Positions 28,345-38,138 of a stretch of 64,000 bases of DNA are shown here, piece after piece. The notes beneath the pieces were generated by a model. The model ran no database searches. It saw only the letters and a program-made list of their open reading frames with translations, and was not told the DNA's origin. A program made the translations under genes and the position numbers. The stretch is from Floridanema evergladense (GTDB lineage: Bacteria > Cyanobacteriota > Cyanobacteriia > Cyanobacteriales > Aerosakkonemataceae): NCBI RefSeq assembly GCF_041929205.1, contig NZ_JBHFNT010000194.1; one strand, 5' to 3'. Every line of letters starts with the position of its first letter. The first letter of the stretch is position 1.

Positions 28345-28396
28345 TAGTGACGACTTTAGTCGTTCTCTTCTCCAAGAGTAGGACTAAAGTCCTCAC
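28345..28396. repeat. pair of ACTTTAGT/ACTAAAGT palindromes between convergent genes
   Basis: ACGACTTTAGTCGT (28350-28363) and AGGACTAAAGTCCT (28379-28392) are each palindromic, and the central parts also pair with each other. GGACTAAAGTCC elements are dispersed in cyanobacteria. May serve as a bidirectional terminator. Confidence 0.6.
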
Positions 28397-29952
28397 AACA
28401 AACTAGAAAAATGATTTGCCAATACAGGATTTAAAAACTGCGTCAAAGTAAACGCATCTACACCTAATTCTGTCCTTTCCTTCGCCGCTAAAATACCAGC
28501 TTGGGCGTGCCACCAAGCAGCAATTACCACCCTTTCAACCAGAGAATTTGTATTAGCAGCAATCCCTTGCGCCAACAATCCGCCAATCAATCCTGTTAAC
28601 ACATCTCCACTTCCACCACGCGCCAAAGCTGGTGTACTTTCAGGAATAATCCAAATACGAGAAGTATTTGCTATAGCCGTTCTTGCTCCTTTTAATAGAA
28701 CAATTGCACCCGTTAATTCTGCTGCTTTTTTCACTGCTTCAACCCGATTTTGTTGCAAGTTTTCAAGATCGGGAAATAACCGTTTAAATTCCCCAGCATG
28801 AGGAGTTAAAACTGTTGTTGCTTGGCGTTTTTCTAAAGTAGAAATTGTTCCCATTTGTGCTAGAATATTTAAACCATCTGCATCTAAAATTACAGGTTTA
28901 TTGTTTGCTAAAACTTCCTCGACAATTGTAGTTGCTTCTGTGGTAATACCGGGGCCACAAGCGATCGCGTCATAACTCCCCAAATTCACCCCATCTGGTA
29001 AACTAGAAATAGCTCCATTTCCCGTCTCTTCACAACCAATAATTAACGCTTCCGGCAAATGGGAAACCAATAGAGGTTTTAAAGATTCAGGAACAGCAAT
29101 AGAAAGCATTCCCACACCACTTCCTCTCGCACCCAAACCAGTTAAAATTGCCCCTCCAGCATACTTCCGCGAACCACAAATTAACAGCAAATGCCCTTGT
29201 TTATACTTATGCGTAACTGGCGGACGAGGTAGCGGCAAATGTTGTTTAATAAACTCTGTTGTTACTCGCTGAATTTGCGGTGTTTCCCCCAAAATTGCCG
29301 TAATATCTGTCCAAGGAATATCAAAATCAATTAACTCCGCCTTACCCACATATTCTAAAGCTCGATCGTGCAATAATCCCAACTTCCACAAACCCAAACA
29401 AAGAGTATGAGTAGCCTTGATTGCAGTTCCTAAAACCTCTCCCGTATCTGTATGTAAACCCGAAGGCAAATCGATACTAATTACAGGTTTAGACCATTCA
29501 TTCAACTCATTAATTGCTTCTGCCAAATTATCTTTAATTTCTCTCTCTAACCCGAACCCAAATAACCCATCAATAATCAAATCACAATCTTGTAAATCAG
29601 CCACATTCTCTACGTAACAAATCCCTAAACTTTGGGCATATAAATCATGTTGTGCCGTCAAATCTTTTAACTTAGAAAAAGGGCGATAAATATTAACTTG
29701 ATAACCGCGAAAATGTAACTCTCGCGCCACAACTAAACCATCGCCACCATTATGACCTGGCCCAATTAAAAAACCTACTTTTATAGGAACCGAAGAATTA
29801 GGAAAAAGCGACTGAACCCGTTTATAAATTAACCCAGCCACTTTTTCCATCAAAGCTGCCACAGGCATTCCTCCAGCAAAAATTCGTCCTTCAATCTCCT
29901 GCATTTGGGCTGCGGTAACGGCTATTTGCTGAATTTTTTCATGCCTGTTCAT
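28393..29952 (-). CDS. nnrDE: bifunctional NAD(P)HX epimerase / ADP-dependent NAD(P)HX dehydratase
   Basis: It repairs damaged hydrated NADH/NADPH. Residues ~1-220 form the YjeF_N epimerase domain (GPGHNGGDGLVVARE). Residues ~230-519 form the ribokinase-like dehydratase (LTPHAGEFKRLF, GGSGDVLTGLIGG). The 519-aa length is standard for the fused protein. ATG start at 29952. It lies downstream of the SPOR-like gene by 41 bp on the same strand. Confidence 0.96.
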   Translation of the reverse strand: MNRHEKIQQIAVTAAQMQEIEGRIFAGGMPVAALMEKVAGLIYKRVQSLFPNSSVPIKVGFLIGPGHNGGDGLVVARELHFRGYQVNIYRPFSKLKDLTAQHDLYAQSLGICYVENVADLQDCDLIIDGLFGFGLEREIKDNLAEAINELNEWSKPVISIDLPSGLHTDTGEVLGTAIKATHTLCLGLWKLGLLHDRALEYVGKAELIDFDIPWTDITAILGETPQIQRVTTEFIKQHLPLPRPPVTHKYKQGHLLLICGSRKYAGGAILTGLGARGSGVGMLSIAVPESLKPLLVSHLPEALIIGCEETGNGAISSLPDGVNLGSYDAIACGPGITTEATTIVEEVLANNKPVILDADGLNILAQMGTISTLEKRQATTVLTPHAGEFKRLFPDLENLQQNRVEAVKKAAELTGAIVLLKGARTAIANTSRIWIIPESTPALARGGSGDVLTGLIGGLLAQGIAANTNSLVERVVIAAWWHAQAGILAAKERTELGVDAFTLTQFLNPVLANHFSSLL

Positions 29953-29993
29953 GAGCTTAAATTTTGAGATTTTGCACTTGCTAAAGTGGTTAG

Positions 29994-31085
29994 TTACCTA
30001 TTGATGACTCTGGAATTAGCTACACCATATTCTTGCAAATAACTTTGCCATTCTTGCGCCGCTGCTAACTGCGGAAATGGCCCAACAATTAATTGAGGTA
30101 GATTGTCATCATATTGAATGAGAATTTCATTTTCTACGCCCAAATCTATAGCCATTTGCTTTACTTGTGCTTCAATTGCTGCTAATTCTTCTGGCCTTGC
30201 GGGAATGACCACACTGTAAGAATTACTGGTGTTAAAGTTGCTCTTTCTTTGTACTTGGTTTTCCCTAACTACAACGCGACTTACACGGGGATTTTCTACA
30301 ATAATAAAGTTAGTTTCATTGTTGGAAACTGGGGGAATTCCAGGTCTAACTGAATTACGAGAAAATTGTGCCCAAATGCCCTGTCTTCTTAATTCATTAC
30401 GAACTTCTAATGCTTCTGATTGGTCGTTAAATTGCCCAACCAGAATTACATTTCTTCCCTGATATTGCCAAACATAAGCTTGTGGTACTACAGCCTGAAT
30501 TCTCCATAAAGCATCTTCTAGCTCGCTCCTTCGTCTAACTGATACATAAACAACATAGCGCGAGTTTTCCCAAGGTGAAACTGAACTACCTGAAAAGCGA
30601 TTAGTGGCAACTAATTCTGCGGTAATACCTGCCTGTGTTAGTCTTCTCACACGCTGTCGGGCTCCATCCAGATTATAGTTACCTAACGTAATGACCCGTC
30701 TGCCTCTTCTATTCGTAACTTGTGCTCTGCCATCAATTCGGGTTTGTACGAAATTTAGTAAATCTGGGCTATAAGTAGGGACTAGTACTTCATAAGTGCG
30801 ATCGCCAAACCTATAATTATCAGGAAACGGTGCCTCATCCTCAAAACCTGGAGGAAAAGTTTGAGCCACCACACAGCACTCCTCAAAAGGTCTGGTTTTA
30901 TGCCTTGCTTCGGCTTTACCCTCATTAACTACCGCCCAAAATCCCCCCATCAACAAAGCCAACACAGATAGCAGTGCCGAAAAATTGCTCCACTTCAACT
31001 TACCAAAAGACCAAAACTTACCTCTTTGATTTTCCTTCATACCAGTTTTTACTCCTCTTATTTTGGTTCCCCGCACCCTAGCCAT
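29994..31085 (-). CDS. secreted SPOR-like repeat protein
   Basis: 363 aa with a basic N terminus and a signal anchor (residues ~34-55, SALLSVLALLMGGFWAVV). The remainder has three SPOR-like units of the pattern Y-V-V-x-V ... A-x-x-x-x-x-L-R-x-x-G (near residues 110-165, 175-250 and 285-363; for example VILVGQFNDQSEALEVRNEL and LIVGPFPQLAAAQEWQ). SPOR domains bind denuded peptidoglycan, so a cell-wall role is likely. An alternative ATG at 31040 has GAGGAG upstream and may be the true start. Confidence 0.7.
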   Translation of the reverse strand: MARVRGTKIRGVKTGMKENQRGKFWSFGKLKWSNFSALLSVLALLMGGFWAVVNEGKAEARHKTRPFEECCVVAQTFPPGFEDEAPFPDNYRFGDRTYEVLVPTYSPDLLNFVQTRIDGRAQVTNRRGRRVITLGNYNLDGARQRVRRLTQAGITAELVATNRFSGSSVSPWENSRYVVYVSVRRRSELEDALWRIQAVVPQAYVWQYQGRNVILVGQFNDQSEALEVRNELRRQGIWAQFSRNSVRPGIPPVSNNETNFIIVENPRVSRVVVRENQVQRKSNFNTSNSYSVVIPARPEELAAIEAQVKQMAIDLGVENEILIQYDDNLPQLIVGPFPQLAAAQEWQSYLQEYGVANSRVINR

Positions 31086-31194
31086 AAACTTAGTAATTAA
31101 TCTAACTCAGAGGATATAACATTTAATCCTAACTATAAGACTTATTAATAAATTTGTAGCCACTAGCTCAAACCAAAACAAGGTAAACGAGTTA

Positions 31195-31250
31195 TTTTTA
31201 AGTTTTGGGTTATTCACAATTCAACTTAAAACTCAAAACTCCCTTGTCCC
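31195..31250. repeat. inverted AAGTTTTGGGTT / AACTTAAAACTCAAAACT repeat
   Basis: TTTTAAGTTTTGGGTT (31198-31213) faces AACTTAAAACTCAAAACT (31223-31240). Same AACTTAA heptamer family as at 2737-2800 and 32450-32505. Lies between the divergent SPOR gene and mnmA. Confidence 0.6.
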
Positions 31251-31335
31251 CCAGAAATCCGTAATAGAAAGATTTTTGTTTGAATGTTACCTTAGAGGAA
31301 GCCCCGAAAAAATTGGGCAAAGTCTTAGTATGCTT

Positions 31336-32397
31336 ATGAACAAAGTAGTAGTTGGCCTCTCTGGTGGTGTAGATAGTTCTGTTGCAGCAGCCCTGCTTCA
31401 TAATCAAGGATATGAAGTAGCAGGGTTGACCCTTTGGTTGATGAAAGGCAAGGGTCAATGTTGTTCTGAGGGGATGGTCGATGCTGCTTTCATTTGCGAA
31501 CAGCTGGGCATTCCTCACCATATTGTTGATAGCCGAGAAGTTTTTCAAACCTATATTGTTGATTATTTGGTAGCCGGGTACAGTGAGGGTATTACCCCTC
31601 TGCCTTGTTCCCAGTGCAACAAAGCGGTAAAATTTGGCCCGATGCTGCAATATGCTCAAGAAAAATTGGGCATTAATAAAATTGCCACAGGTCACTATGC
31701 GCGAATTACTTACAATGAGGAAACAGGTCGTTATGAGTTGCGACGGGCTGTTGATTTGAGTAAGGATCAATCATACTTTTTGTATGACCTACCCCAAGAA
31801 TTGTTAGCAGCAACTATTTTTCCTTTGGGTGAAAAACTGAAGACAGAAACTAGAAAAATTGCGGCAGAATACGGTTTAAAAACTGCTAGTAAGCCGGAAA
31901 GTATGGATTTGTGCTTGGTAGAAAGCAATGGTTCCATGCGGGCGTTTTTGGATAAGTACATTACACCCCAAAAAGGAGAAATTGTTGACCAGTCTGGTAA
32001 TGTTTTAGGACTGCATGACGGCGTACATCACTATACAATTGGACAGCGCCGAGGTTTAGGAATTGCAGCGGCAGAACCTTTGTATGTAATTGGTTTGGAT
32101 GCAGTGAGAAATCGTGTAATTGTCGGTACTCGTGATAGTGCTAATCAAACAGAATGTACTGTACAACGAGTTAATTGGGTTTCTATTGCTGAACCAGCTG
32201 CACCTATTCGTGCCCAAGTGCAAATTCGTTATCGTTCTTCAGCAACTCCTGTAATAGTAATTCCTCTGGAAAATTCTCGCGTCAAATTAGTTTTTGATGA
32301 ACCTCAATTTAGCATTACTCCCGGACAAGCTGCGGTTTGGTACGACGGAGATATGGTGTTGGGTGGGGGAGTTATTGAGAAGGGTGTTGGGGATTAG
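31336..32397 (+). CDS. mnmA: tRNA-specific 2-thiouridylase MnmA
   Basis: It thiolates U34 of tRNA-Lys, -Glu and -Gln. The N-terminal PP-loop SGGVDSS and the two redox-active cysteines (in LPCSQCN and in MDLCLVE) are visible, with the TIGQRRGLG motif in the C-terminal part. The open frame extends upstream to a TTG at 31276, but family N termini begin MNKVVVGLSGG, matching the ATG at 31336 (an ATG at 31330 is also possible). No strong ribosome binding site is seen for either. Confidence 0.97.
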   Translation: MNKVVVGLSGGVDSSVAAALLHNQGYEVAGLTLWLMKGKGQCCSEGMVDAAFICEQLGIPHHIVDSREVFQTYIVDYLVAGYSEGITPLPCSQCNKAVKFGPMLQYAQEKLGINKIATGHYARITYNEETGRYELRRAVDLSKDQSYFLYDLPQELLAATIFPLGEKLKTETRKIAAEYGLKTASKPESMDLCLVESNGSMRAFLDKYITPQKGEIVDQSGNVLGLHDGVHHYTIGQRRGLGIAAAEPLYVIGLDAVRNRVIVGTRDSANQTECTVQRVNWVSIAEPAAPIRAQVQIRYRSSATPVIVIPLENSRVKLVFDEPQFSITPGQAAVWYDGDMVLGGGVIEKGVGD

Positions 32398-32530
32398 TGA
32401 TTGGGAACTGGGGACTGGGGACTGGGGACAAGGGGACAAGGGCGAGTTATGAGTTATGAGTTTTAAGTTATTAATTCAAAACTTAAAACTTAAAACTCAT
32501 AACTAACGAAGGGACAAGGGGAAAATTTAT
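32395..32530. repeat. STRR cluster after mnmA
   Basis: GGGGACT tandem units (32410-32431) are followed by GAGTTATGAGTTATGAGTTTTAAGTT and its inverted partner AACTTAAAACTTAAAACTCATAACT, ending in GGGACAAGGGG. The layout copies that at 2658-2805 and separates the convergent mnmA and Rpn-family genes. Confidence 0.75.
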
Positions 32531-32559
32531 TATATTCTTCCCCTTTGCGCCTCTGTCTT

Positions 32560-33402
32560 CTAACTTTGTTGGTTTAACCAATTGATTAAATCATTTAAAC
32601 TGGAAAAGTCTATTTGGGCATCGATTAAGGCTTCTAATTGAGGGATTGGTAAAGAGCGAATTTTTTCTGCTAATTCAAGGGGTATTTCTCCAAAGCGTCG
32701 TGTTAGAATGCGGAGAAGTGCGATCGCTTCCCCTCGTTGTAAGCCTTGTTCCAATCCTTGTTGTAATCCTTGCTCAAGAATATCTTGGTAAATTACAGAT
32801 TCTCGCATCAGTTCCTCCCGAAACAATCGACGAATTAAGTTTTTTTCAAATCGCAAACCCGCTAAAATTTCAGTAGCAGCAGCTAAACTTTGCTGTTGTG
32901 CTGGCTCTTCTAGCATAGCGACTCTTTGGGCAACTTGTTCTAATAACCTGCTTGGAGTATCACTGCGGGTTAAAGGTGCCAACGGTAATAAAGCTGGTTC
33001 GGATAAAAAAAGTGTAGGGTCTTGTTCCCATAAGCGAATTATCCGATAACTGTGTCGCGTATTCTGCCTCTCAAATCGGTTAACAAAAACTTGCTCTGAT
33101 GTGGTTTCCTTGAGAAAGATTACCACTTGCTCAATGTCACACTTGTATTGTCCATACAACAATACCCAATATTTGATCATTCGGTAAGGAAGAGGAGGGT
33201 CGGAATAAGGTAAAGTTTGGAATTCTAAGTGGAGAATTTGATTATCTGTTTGTAAAAGAATCAACGCATCAGAACGTATTGGTTCGGGAATGATTTCGGT
33301 TTTAAGCACGCGAACGTTGGTAGGATTAATAGCCAGCAACCAGCGGACGAAATTTGGGGCATAAGTTTCCGCCAGGTATTTACAAAGGTTGTCGTATGCC
33401 AC
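32560..33402 (-). CDS. Rpn/PD-(D/E)XK nuclease family protein with DUF4351 tail
   Basis: 280 aa. The N-terminal ~190 residues match the Rpn family fold, common in many copies in cyanobacteria: LNPTNV, then D-A-L-I-L-L-Q-T ... H-L-E-F-Q-T, where the Asp and the Glu-x-Gln positions correspond to the nuclease core. The C-terminal ~60 residues (GEAIALLRILTRRFGEIP ... LIDAQIDFSSLNDLINWL) are a DUF4351 helical domain. Members include recombination-promoting nucleases; some are linked to transposon or phage conflict. No transposon ends were seen around it. Confidence 0.85.
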   Translation of the reverse strand: MAYDNLCKYLAETYAPNFVRWLLAINPTNVRVLKTEIIPEPIRSDALILLQTDNQILHLEFQTLPYSDPPLPYRMIKYWVLLYGQYKCDIEQVVIFLKETTSEQVFVNRFERQNTRHSYRIIRLWEQDPTLFLSEPALLPLAPLTRSDTPSRLLEQVAQRVAMLEEPAQQQSLAAATEILAGLRFEKNLIRRLFREELMRESVIYQDILEQGLQQGLEQGLQRGEAIALLRILTRRFGEIPLELAEKIRSLPIPQLEALIDAQIDFSSLNDLINWLNQQS

Positions 33403-33538
33403 AATTAAATAAATTTAGGTCAATGAAAATTGTAAGTTTTTTATTTGATTTAGTGACTAAATTAATTTTGACTACAAATGTTCACATAGCTTGGTAGGAT
33501 CGTTTCTTGGAGCAACAATCAAAAAATCTAAGTTAATT

Positions 33539-34717
33539 ATGAGTCATACGACCGATGGCATAGCCCCTCATGGTGGTCATTTAATCAATCGCATTGCTAC
33601 AGAACAGGAAAAAGCAGAATTTCTCGCCCAAGCTGATGTTTTACCTCGCGTCCAACTCGACGAACGTAGCTATAGTGACCTAGTAATGATTGCCATTGGT
33701 GGCTTTAGTCCCCTAAATGGTTTCATGCAGCAAGCAGACTACGAACAAGTTGTTACTGATATGCGCTTGGTAAATGGATTACCTTGGTCAATTCCAGTCA
33801 CTTTGTCTGTATTAGAAGAAGTCGCAGAACCTTTAAAAGAAGGAAATTGGATACGTTTGGATGACCCGAACGGGCAATTTGTGGGTGTTTTGGAATTAAC
33901 TCAAAAATATCGTTACAACAAAGCTCATGAAGTTATTAATGTTTATCGTACTGACGATATTAAACACCCAGGCGTACAAGTTGTTTATAATCAAGGGGCA
34001 ATTAATTTAGCTGGCCCAATTTGGCTATTACAACGTGACCCGCATCCTTATTTTCCTAAATACCAAATTGACCCGGCAGAATCTCGCCAATTATTTCAAC
34101 AGAAAGGTTGGAAAACAATAGTGGGTTTCCAAACTCGTAACCCTATCCATCGCGCTCATGAGTATATTCAAAAATGTGCTTTGGAAACAGTTGATGGGTT
34201 ATTTTTACATCCTTTGGTTGGCGCAACTAAAGAAGATGATATTCCAGCTGATGTGCGGATGCGCTGTTATGAGATTATGCTGGAACATTATTTTCCAAAA
34301 GATCGAGTGATTTTGGCAATTAATCCCGCTTCGATGCGTTATGCTGGGCCAAGGGAAGCGATTTTTCATGCCTTAGTTCGGAAAAACTATGGCTGTACTC
34401 ACTTCATTGTGGGACGAGATCATGCTGGTGTGGGTGATTATTACGGCACTTATGATGCTCAATATATCTTTGATGAGTTTGAGCCTGGGGAGTTGGGCAT
34501 TGTGCCAATGAAGTTTGAACACGCTTTTTACTGTACTGTGACTCAAGGTATGGCAACGACGAAAACGAGTCCTAGTACGCCGGAACAGCGGATTCACCTT
34601 TCAGGTACTAAAGTTCGGGAGTTGCTACGTCGAGGTGAACTTCCACCACCAGAGTTTTCCCGTCCAGAGGTAGCGGCAGAATTGGCAAAGGCAATGCGAG
34701 TGCCAGTGGAAGCTTAA
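33539..34717 (+). CDS. sat: sulfate adenylyltransferase (ATP sulfurylase)
   Basis: It forms adenosine 5'-phosphosulfate from sulfate and ATP, the first step of sulfate assimilation. The 392-aa homo-oligomeric type has QTRNPIHRAHEY (HxxH-like nucleotide motif), GRDHAGVGDYYG and the C-terminal LSGTKVRELLRRGE. The frame is open to 33491, but the ATG at 33539 gives the usual MSHTTDGIAPHGG N terminus. Confidence 0.97.
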   Translation: MSHTTDGIAPHGGHLINRIATEQEKAEFLAQADVLPRVQLDERSYSDLVMIAIGGFSPLNGFMQQADYEQVVTDMRLVNGLPWSIPVTLSVLEEVAEPLKEGNWIRLDDPNGQFVGVLELTQKYRYNKAHEVINVYRTDDIKHPGVQVVYNQGAINLAGPIWLLQRDPHPYFPKYQIDPAESRQLFQQKGWKTIVGFQTRNPIHRAHEYIQKCALETVDGLFLHPLVGATKEDDIPADVRMRCYEIMLEHYFPKDRVILAINPASMRYAGPREAIFHALVRKNYGCTHFIVGRDHAGVGDYYGTYDAQYIFDEFEPGELGIVPMKFEHAFYCTVTQGMATTKTSPSTPEQRIHLSGTKVRELLRRGELPPPEFSRPEVAAELAKAMRVPVEA

Positions 34718-34728
34718 TTTAATTGGGT

Positions 34729-34850
34729 AATGGGTAGTAAGTAGCGGGTAATGGGTAAAATACTTTTTGGTTAAAGGTGAAAGGTAAGGAGAAAATAATT
34801 TGGATCTTTATCAGTTCCCATTACCAATTACCAACTACCAAATAATGCCA
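34729..34850. repeat. inverted GGTAATG / CATTACC heptamer repeats
   Basis: Units of GGGTAATGGGTAGTAAG (34731-34765) face TTCCCATTACCAATTACCAACTACC (34816-34840), allowing a long imperfect stem between sat and the caspase-fold gene. Confidence 0.6.
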
Positions 34851-34881
34851 TTAGGTTGAAAAACTTAAATTACTTAATAAC

Positions 34882-37149
34882 ATGATGAAGCGCAGGACTT
34901 TTTTGCAAAAATCTGGTATGGTGCTGGGTGCGCTGGGCTTGAGTCAGTCTGTGTTATCGTTGTTGAGCGATCGCTATTATCAAGCTTTAGCACAGTCTAG
35001 TCCGCGCAAATTAGCTTTGCTAATTGGGATTAACCAATACTTATTCGGTACACCACTAACAGGTTGTGTAACTGATGTAGAATTGCAACGGGAACTTTTA
35101 ATTCACCGTTTCGGTTTTCATCCTAGCGATATCCTAACTATTACAGATCAACAAGCTACTCGGCAAAATATTGAAACTGCTTTTTTGGAACATCTCACTC
35201 AACAGGTAAAACCGGGTGATGTGGTAGTTTTTCACTTTAGCGGTTATGGTAGTCGTTTTCGGAAAGCGGTATTACAGGAAAGTGGCAGTTTAGGAGAACT
35301 AAAGAATCAGGAAAAATTTGCTGTCACTAATTTGTTATTGCCTGTTGATGGGATTATTCAAATTAAAAATCAACCTGTGGTTAATGCGTTGTTGGAAGAT
35401 ACTTTGTTGTTGTTGTTGCGATCGCTCTCCACAGATTTATTAACCTCAGTGTTAGATACTAGTTATAGTGACGGTGAGATTATTTTACAAGGCAATCTGC
35501 GCGTTAGGTCTAGGCCATCAATTCTCACTGGAGAAATCACTCAAGAAGAATTTGCTTTGCAAGACCAATTGAAACAAAATTCGCAAATAATTAATCCAAA
35601 CCCCGGTACTGTTTTAGTTGCAGCAAAACCAGACCAAGTAGCGATGGAAGGGCAAATAGATGGTTTTAGTAGTGGATTTTTTACTTATGCCTTAACTCAG
35701 CACCTTTGGCAAGCTACTCCCGCTAGTACTGTACAAATTAGCTTAAACCGAGTCGCTGGAACAGTTGAACAATTAGTCGGTAATAAACAACAACCACAAA
35801 TTTCTGGTCAAACTAATTCTAAACAAAAGTTTCTCACTTATCATGTTTTATCTGATAAAATGATAAGTGCTGATGGGGTGATAACGGCGGTGGAAGAAAA
35901 TGGAAAAACTGCCCAACTATGGTTAGCTGGATTACCTGCAAAAGTACTGCAATATAATATTAATTCCCTGTTCTTTACTGGATCGCCGATAAATTTATCC
36001 CCTCAAGATAATCCACCTTTACAATTAGCTATTCGTTCCCATGAAGGTTTAAAAGCTAAGGCACGAGTTAATTCTACTAATCTTAATGAAGTTAGTAAAC
36101 TTCAAGTTGGACAATTAGTACAAGAAGCTGTACGAGTATTATCTCATAATATTAATTTAACTGTGGCTTTACATAGTTGTTTAACAAGAATTGAAAGAGT
36201 AGATGCTACTAGTGCTTTTTCAGGAATTCCTCATGTAACATCAATTGTGGCAGGAGAACAGTCTGCTGATTGTTTGTTGGGGCGAGTTTCTACTGCTGAG
36301 TCAGTGTTGGCGCAAGCAGAGTCAGAGTCTATTGCCGGAACTGCACCTTTACCGAAAAGCAGCTATAGTTTATTTTCTCCGGGTTTGGAACCAATTCCCA
36401 ATACTTCTGGAGAAGCAGGAGAAGCTGTAAAAACAGCTGTGAATCGTTTAGTACCGAAATTGCAAACTTTGTTGGCTGCGAAGTTGTTGCGCTTAACTGC
36501 TAATGAGGGTTCTTCACGGTTGGGAGTTCAAGCTATTTTAGAGACGATCGCACCCGAAGAACAAGTCTTAATGCAGCGAACCACAGTTAGAGCACCTTGG
36601 CCTACTCCTACAGCTAGTGTATCATCAAGTGCGCCAAAAGAAGCGATCGTTAAATTACCAATTAGTAGCTCTATCCAGTACAAAATTCATAATTACAGCA
36701 ACGAGCCAATTTACTTTATTTTACTGGGAATAGATACTAATGGTTGTCCGATCGCTCTACTTCCAGCCAGGTCTATAAATAATCTTAACGAACAGGGCAG
36801 TAAATCTTTTGCTACTCAAGTAATTACTCCCGGTACAACCAAAATTATTCCTTCAGCTGATAACCCTTTTAAGTGGGTTGTGCAAGGGCCTCCCGGTGTG
36901 GTAGAAATTCAATTAATCTTTAGTCGTGCACCTTTTTCTCGAACTTTAGAAGTTTTGGAGAGCCAGAAAATTTCGGCTTTTGGTCGGTTAACGACTTTAC
37001 CAAATCCTTTAGAAGTAGTTCAATCTATTTTAAATGATTTACATCAAGCTAGTGGTAACATGACGGAAGCGATCGCTGCATCTCCAGATACCTGGATTTT
37101 AGATGTGAATCATTGGGCAACTCTTAGTTTTATTTATCAAGTAGTTTAA
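34882..37149 (+). CDS. Tat-exported caspase-fold (orthocaspase-like) protein with Tyr-Ser in place of His-Cys
   Basis: 755 aa. The N terminus KRRTFLQKSG followed by a hydrophobic stretch is a twin-arginine signal. A caspase p20-like domain follows (LALLIGINQY ... TGCVTDVELQRELL ... VVFHFSGYGS ... VLDTSYSD). The catalytic His of the SGHG motif is Tyr122 and the catalytic Cys of the DxCxSG-type motif is Ser194, so classical protease activity is not expected. Such YS-type members are known among cyanobacterial orthocaspases. The C terminus (~residues 600-700) is a DUF4384-like domain (IQYKIHNYSNEPIYFILLGI). The next gene starts 4 bp downstream, so the two are one operon. ATG at 34882 or 34885. 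Confidence 0.88.
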   Translation: MMKRRTFLQKSGMVLGALGLSQSVLSLLSDRYYQALAQSSPRKLALLIGINQYLFGTPLTGCVTDVELQRELLIHRFGFHPSDILTITDQQATRQNIETAFLEHLTQQVKPGDVVVFHFSGYGSRFRKAVLQESGSLGELKNQEKFAVTNLLLPVDGIIQIKNQPVVNALLEDTLLLLLRSLSTDLLTSVLDTSYSDGEIILQGNLRVRSRPSILTGEITQEEFALQDQLKQNSQIINPNPGTVLVAAKPDQVAMEGQIDGFSSGFFTYALTQHLWQATPASTVQISLNRVAGTVEQLVGNKQQPQISGQTNSKQKFLTYHVLSDKMISADGVITAVEENGKTAQLWLAGLPAKVLQYNINSLFFTGSPINLSPQDNPPLQLAIRSHEGLKAKARVNSTNLNEVSKLQVGQLVQEAVRVLSHNINLTVALHSCLTRIERVDATSAFSGIPHVTSIVAGEQSADCLLGRVSTAESVLAQAESESIAGTAPLPKSSYSLFSPGLEPIPNTSGEAGEAVKTAVNRLVPKLQTLLAAKLLRLTANEGSSRLGVQAILETIAPEEQVLMQRTTVRAPWPTPTASVSSSAPKEAIVKLPISSSIQYKIHNYSNEPIYFILLGIDTNGCPIALLPARSINNLNEQGSKSFATQVITPGTTKIIPSADNPFKWVVQGPPGVVEIQLIFSRAPFSRTLEVLESQKISAFGRLTTLPNPLEVVQSILNDLHQASGNMTEAIAASPDTWILDVNHWATLSFIYQVV

Positions 37150-37153
37150 GAAG

Positions 37154-38107
37154 ATGAAAAATCATCTATTTCTAACTAAATTAGCTGTTTTGGGAATAGT
37201 ACTATTTACTATAGATGCCACTGCACAACCAAAACTCCAAGTAGTTCCACCAACAGTTAACCCTCCACAAATTCCCACCGAAAATTTGTCGGCGCAGGAA
37301 CGTCGAGAACTAGAGATATTGCGAAAAGAGAGAGAAAAAATTCAGCAAGAAGCTCTGACTCGCAATTTAGTTCAAGCAGAGGTCGATCGCGTTTTTAGTC
37401 GCACAGCAACTTTAATTAATATTCTCTTATTTGTAATGATTTTATTTCCCATAATTATAACACTAACTTTTTGGCTGTTGCGTCGGAGTATAATTTATCA
37501 GTCAAAAACTGAAATTAAACAAGAATTAAAAACAGAACTAGAAAAGCAAACTGCTATTTTTAAGCAAGAAATGGAACAGTTACAGGGAGAATACATTGCT
37601 TATTTATCCCAGTTTCAAACTTGGGAAAATTCTGCTCCTGATGTTGCAAGTAACTATGTTACCGAAACTTCAGAAAATCAGCAAATTATTAATTCTGATA
37701 ACAAGTTTATTCCCGGAGAAACTCAAACTTTAATGGCAGAAGATCAATATGAAATTTCTAACTTAACTCATAATGACCAAGCTGCCACACCAAAATTAGA
37801 TGATAGCCAAACTCAGATTTTGACAGTTGACGATTATTTAAATCTAGGTAATAACTATTTGCGAAAAAGTTGCTACCAAGAAGCTATTGATGCTTATAAT
37901 GCTGCCTTGAAAATCGAACGCAATTTACCAGAAGTTAGATATCAAAATGCTAAAGCTTACGCTTTGAGAGGCAGTATAAACCCCGCAATTGGTAATTTGC
38001 AGTGGGCGATCGATCTCGATCCTCAATACAAAGAAATAGCACAAACCGATCCAGCTTTTAACTATATTCGTAATGATGAACAGTTTCAACAATTAGTTAA
38101 TAATTAA
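37154..38107 (+). CDS. membrane-anchored TPR protein paired with the caspase-fold gene
   Basis: 317 aa. A signal peptide (residues 1-24, ending ATAQP), a charged coiled coil (~45-85), one transmembrane helix (~90-115, INILLFVMILFPIIITLTFW), a second coiled coil (~120-150), a low-complexity linker and about two C-terminal TPR units (YLNLGNNYLRKSCYQEAIDAY, AIGNLQWAIDLDPQY). A scaffold role at the membrane is likely; the tight spacing suggests that it partners the exported YS caspase homologue. Confidence 0.8.
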   Translation: MKNHLFLTKLAVLGIVLFTIDATAQPKLQVVPPTVNPPQIPTENLSAQERRELEILRKEREKIQQEALTRNLVQAEVDRVFSRTATLINILLFVMILFPIIITLTFWLLRRSIIYQSKTEIKQELKTELEKQTAIFKQEMEQLQGEYIAYLSQFQTWENSAPDVASNYVTETSENQQIINSDNKFIPGETQTLMAEDQYEISNLTHNDQAATPKLDDSQTQILTVDDYLNLGNNYLRKSCYQEAIDAYNAALKIERNLPEVRYQNAKAYALRGSINPAIGNLQWAIDLDPQYKEIAQTDPAFNYIRNDEQFQQLVNN

Positions 38108-38138
38108 CAAAAACTTCCCTGAAAAGTTCAGTTATAAC

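Noticed and set aside
31210..31770. 186-aa minus-strand frame over the start of mnmA
   Set aside because: It overlaps the conserved PP-loop region of mnmA and has no recognisable domain or ribosome binding site.
32560..33402. Insertion sequence transposase
   Set aside because: The protein is an Rpn/PD-(D/E)XK family member with a DUF4351 tail; no terminal inverted repeats or target duplication flank it.
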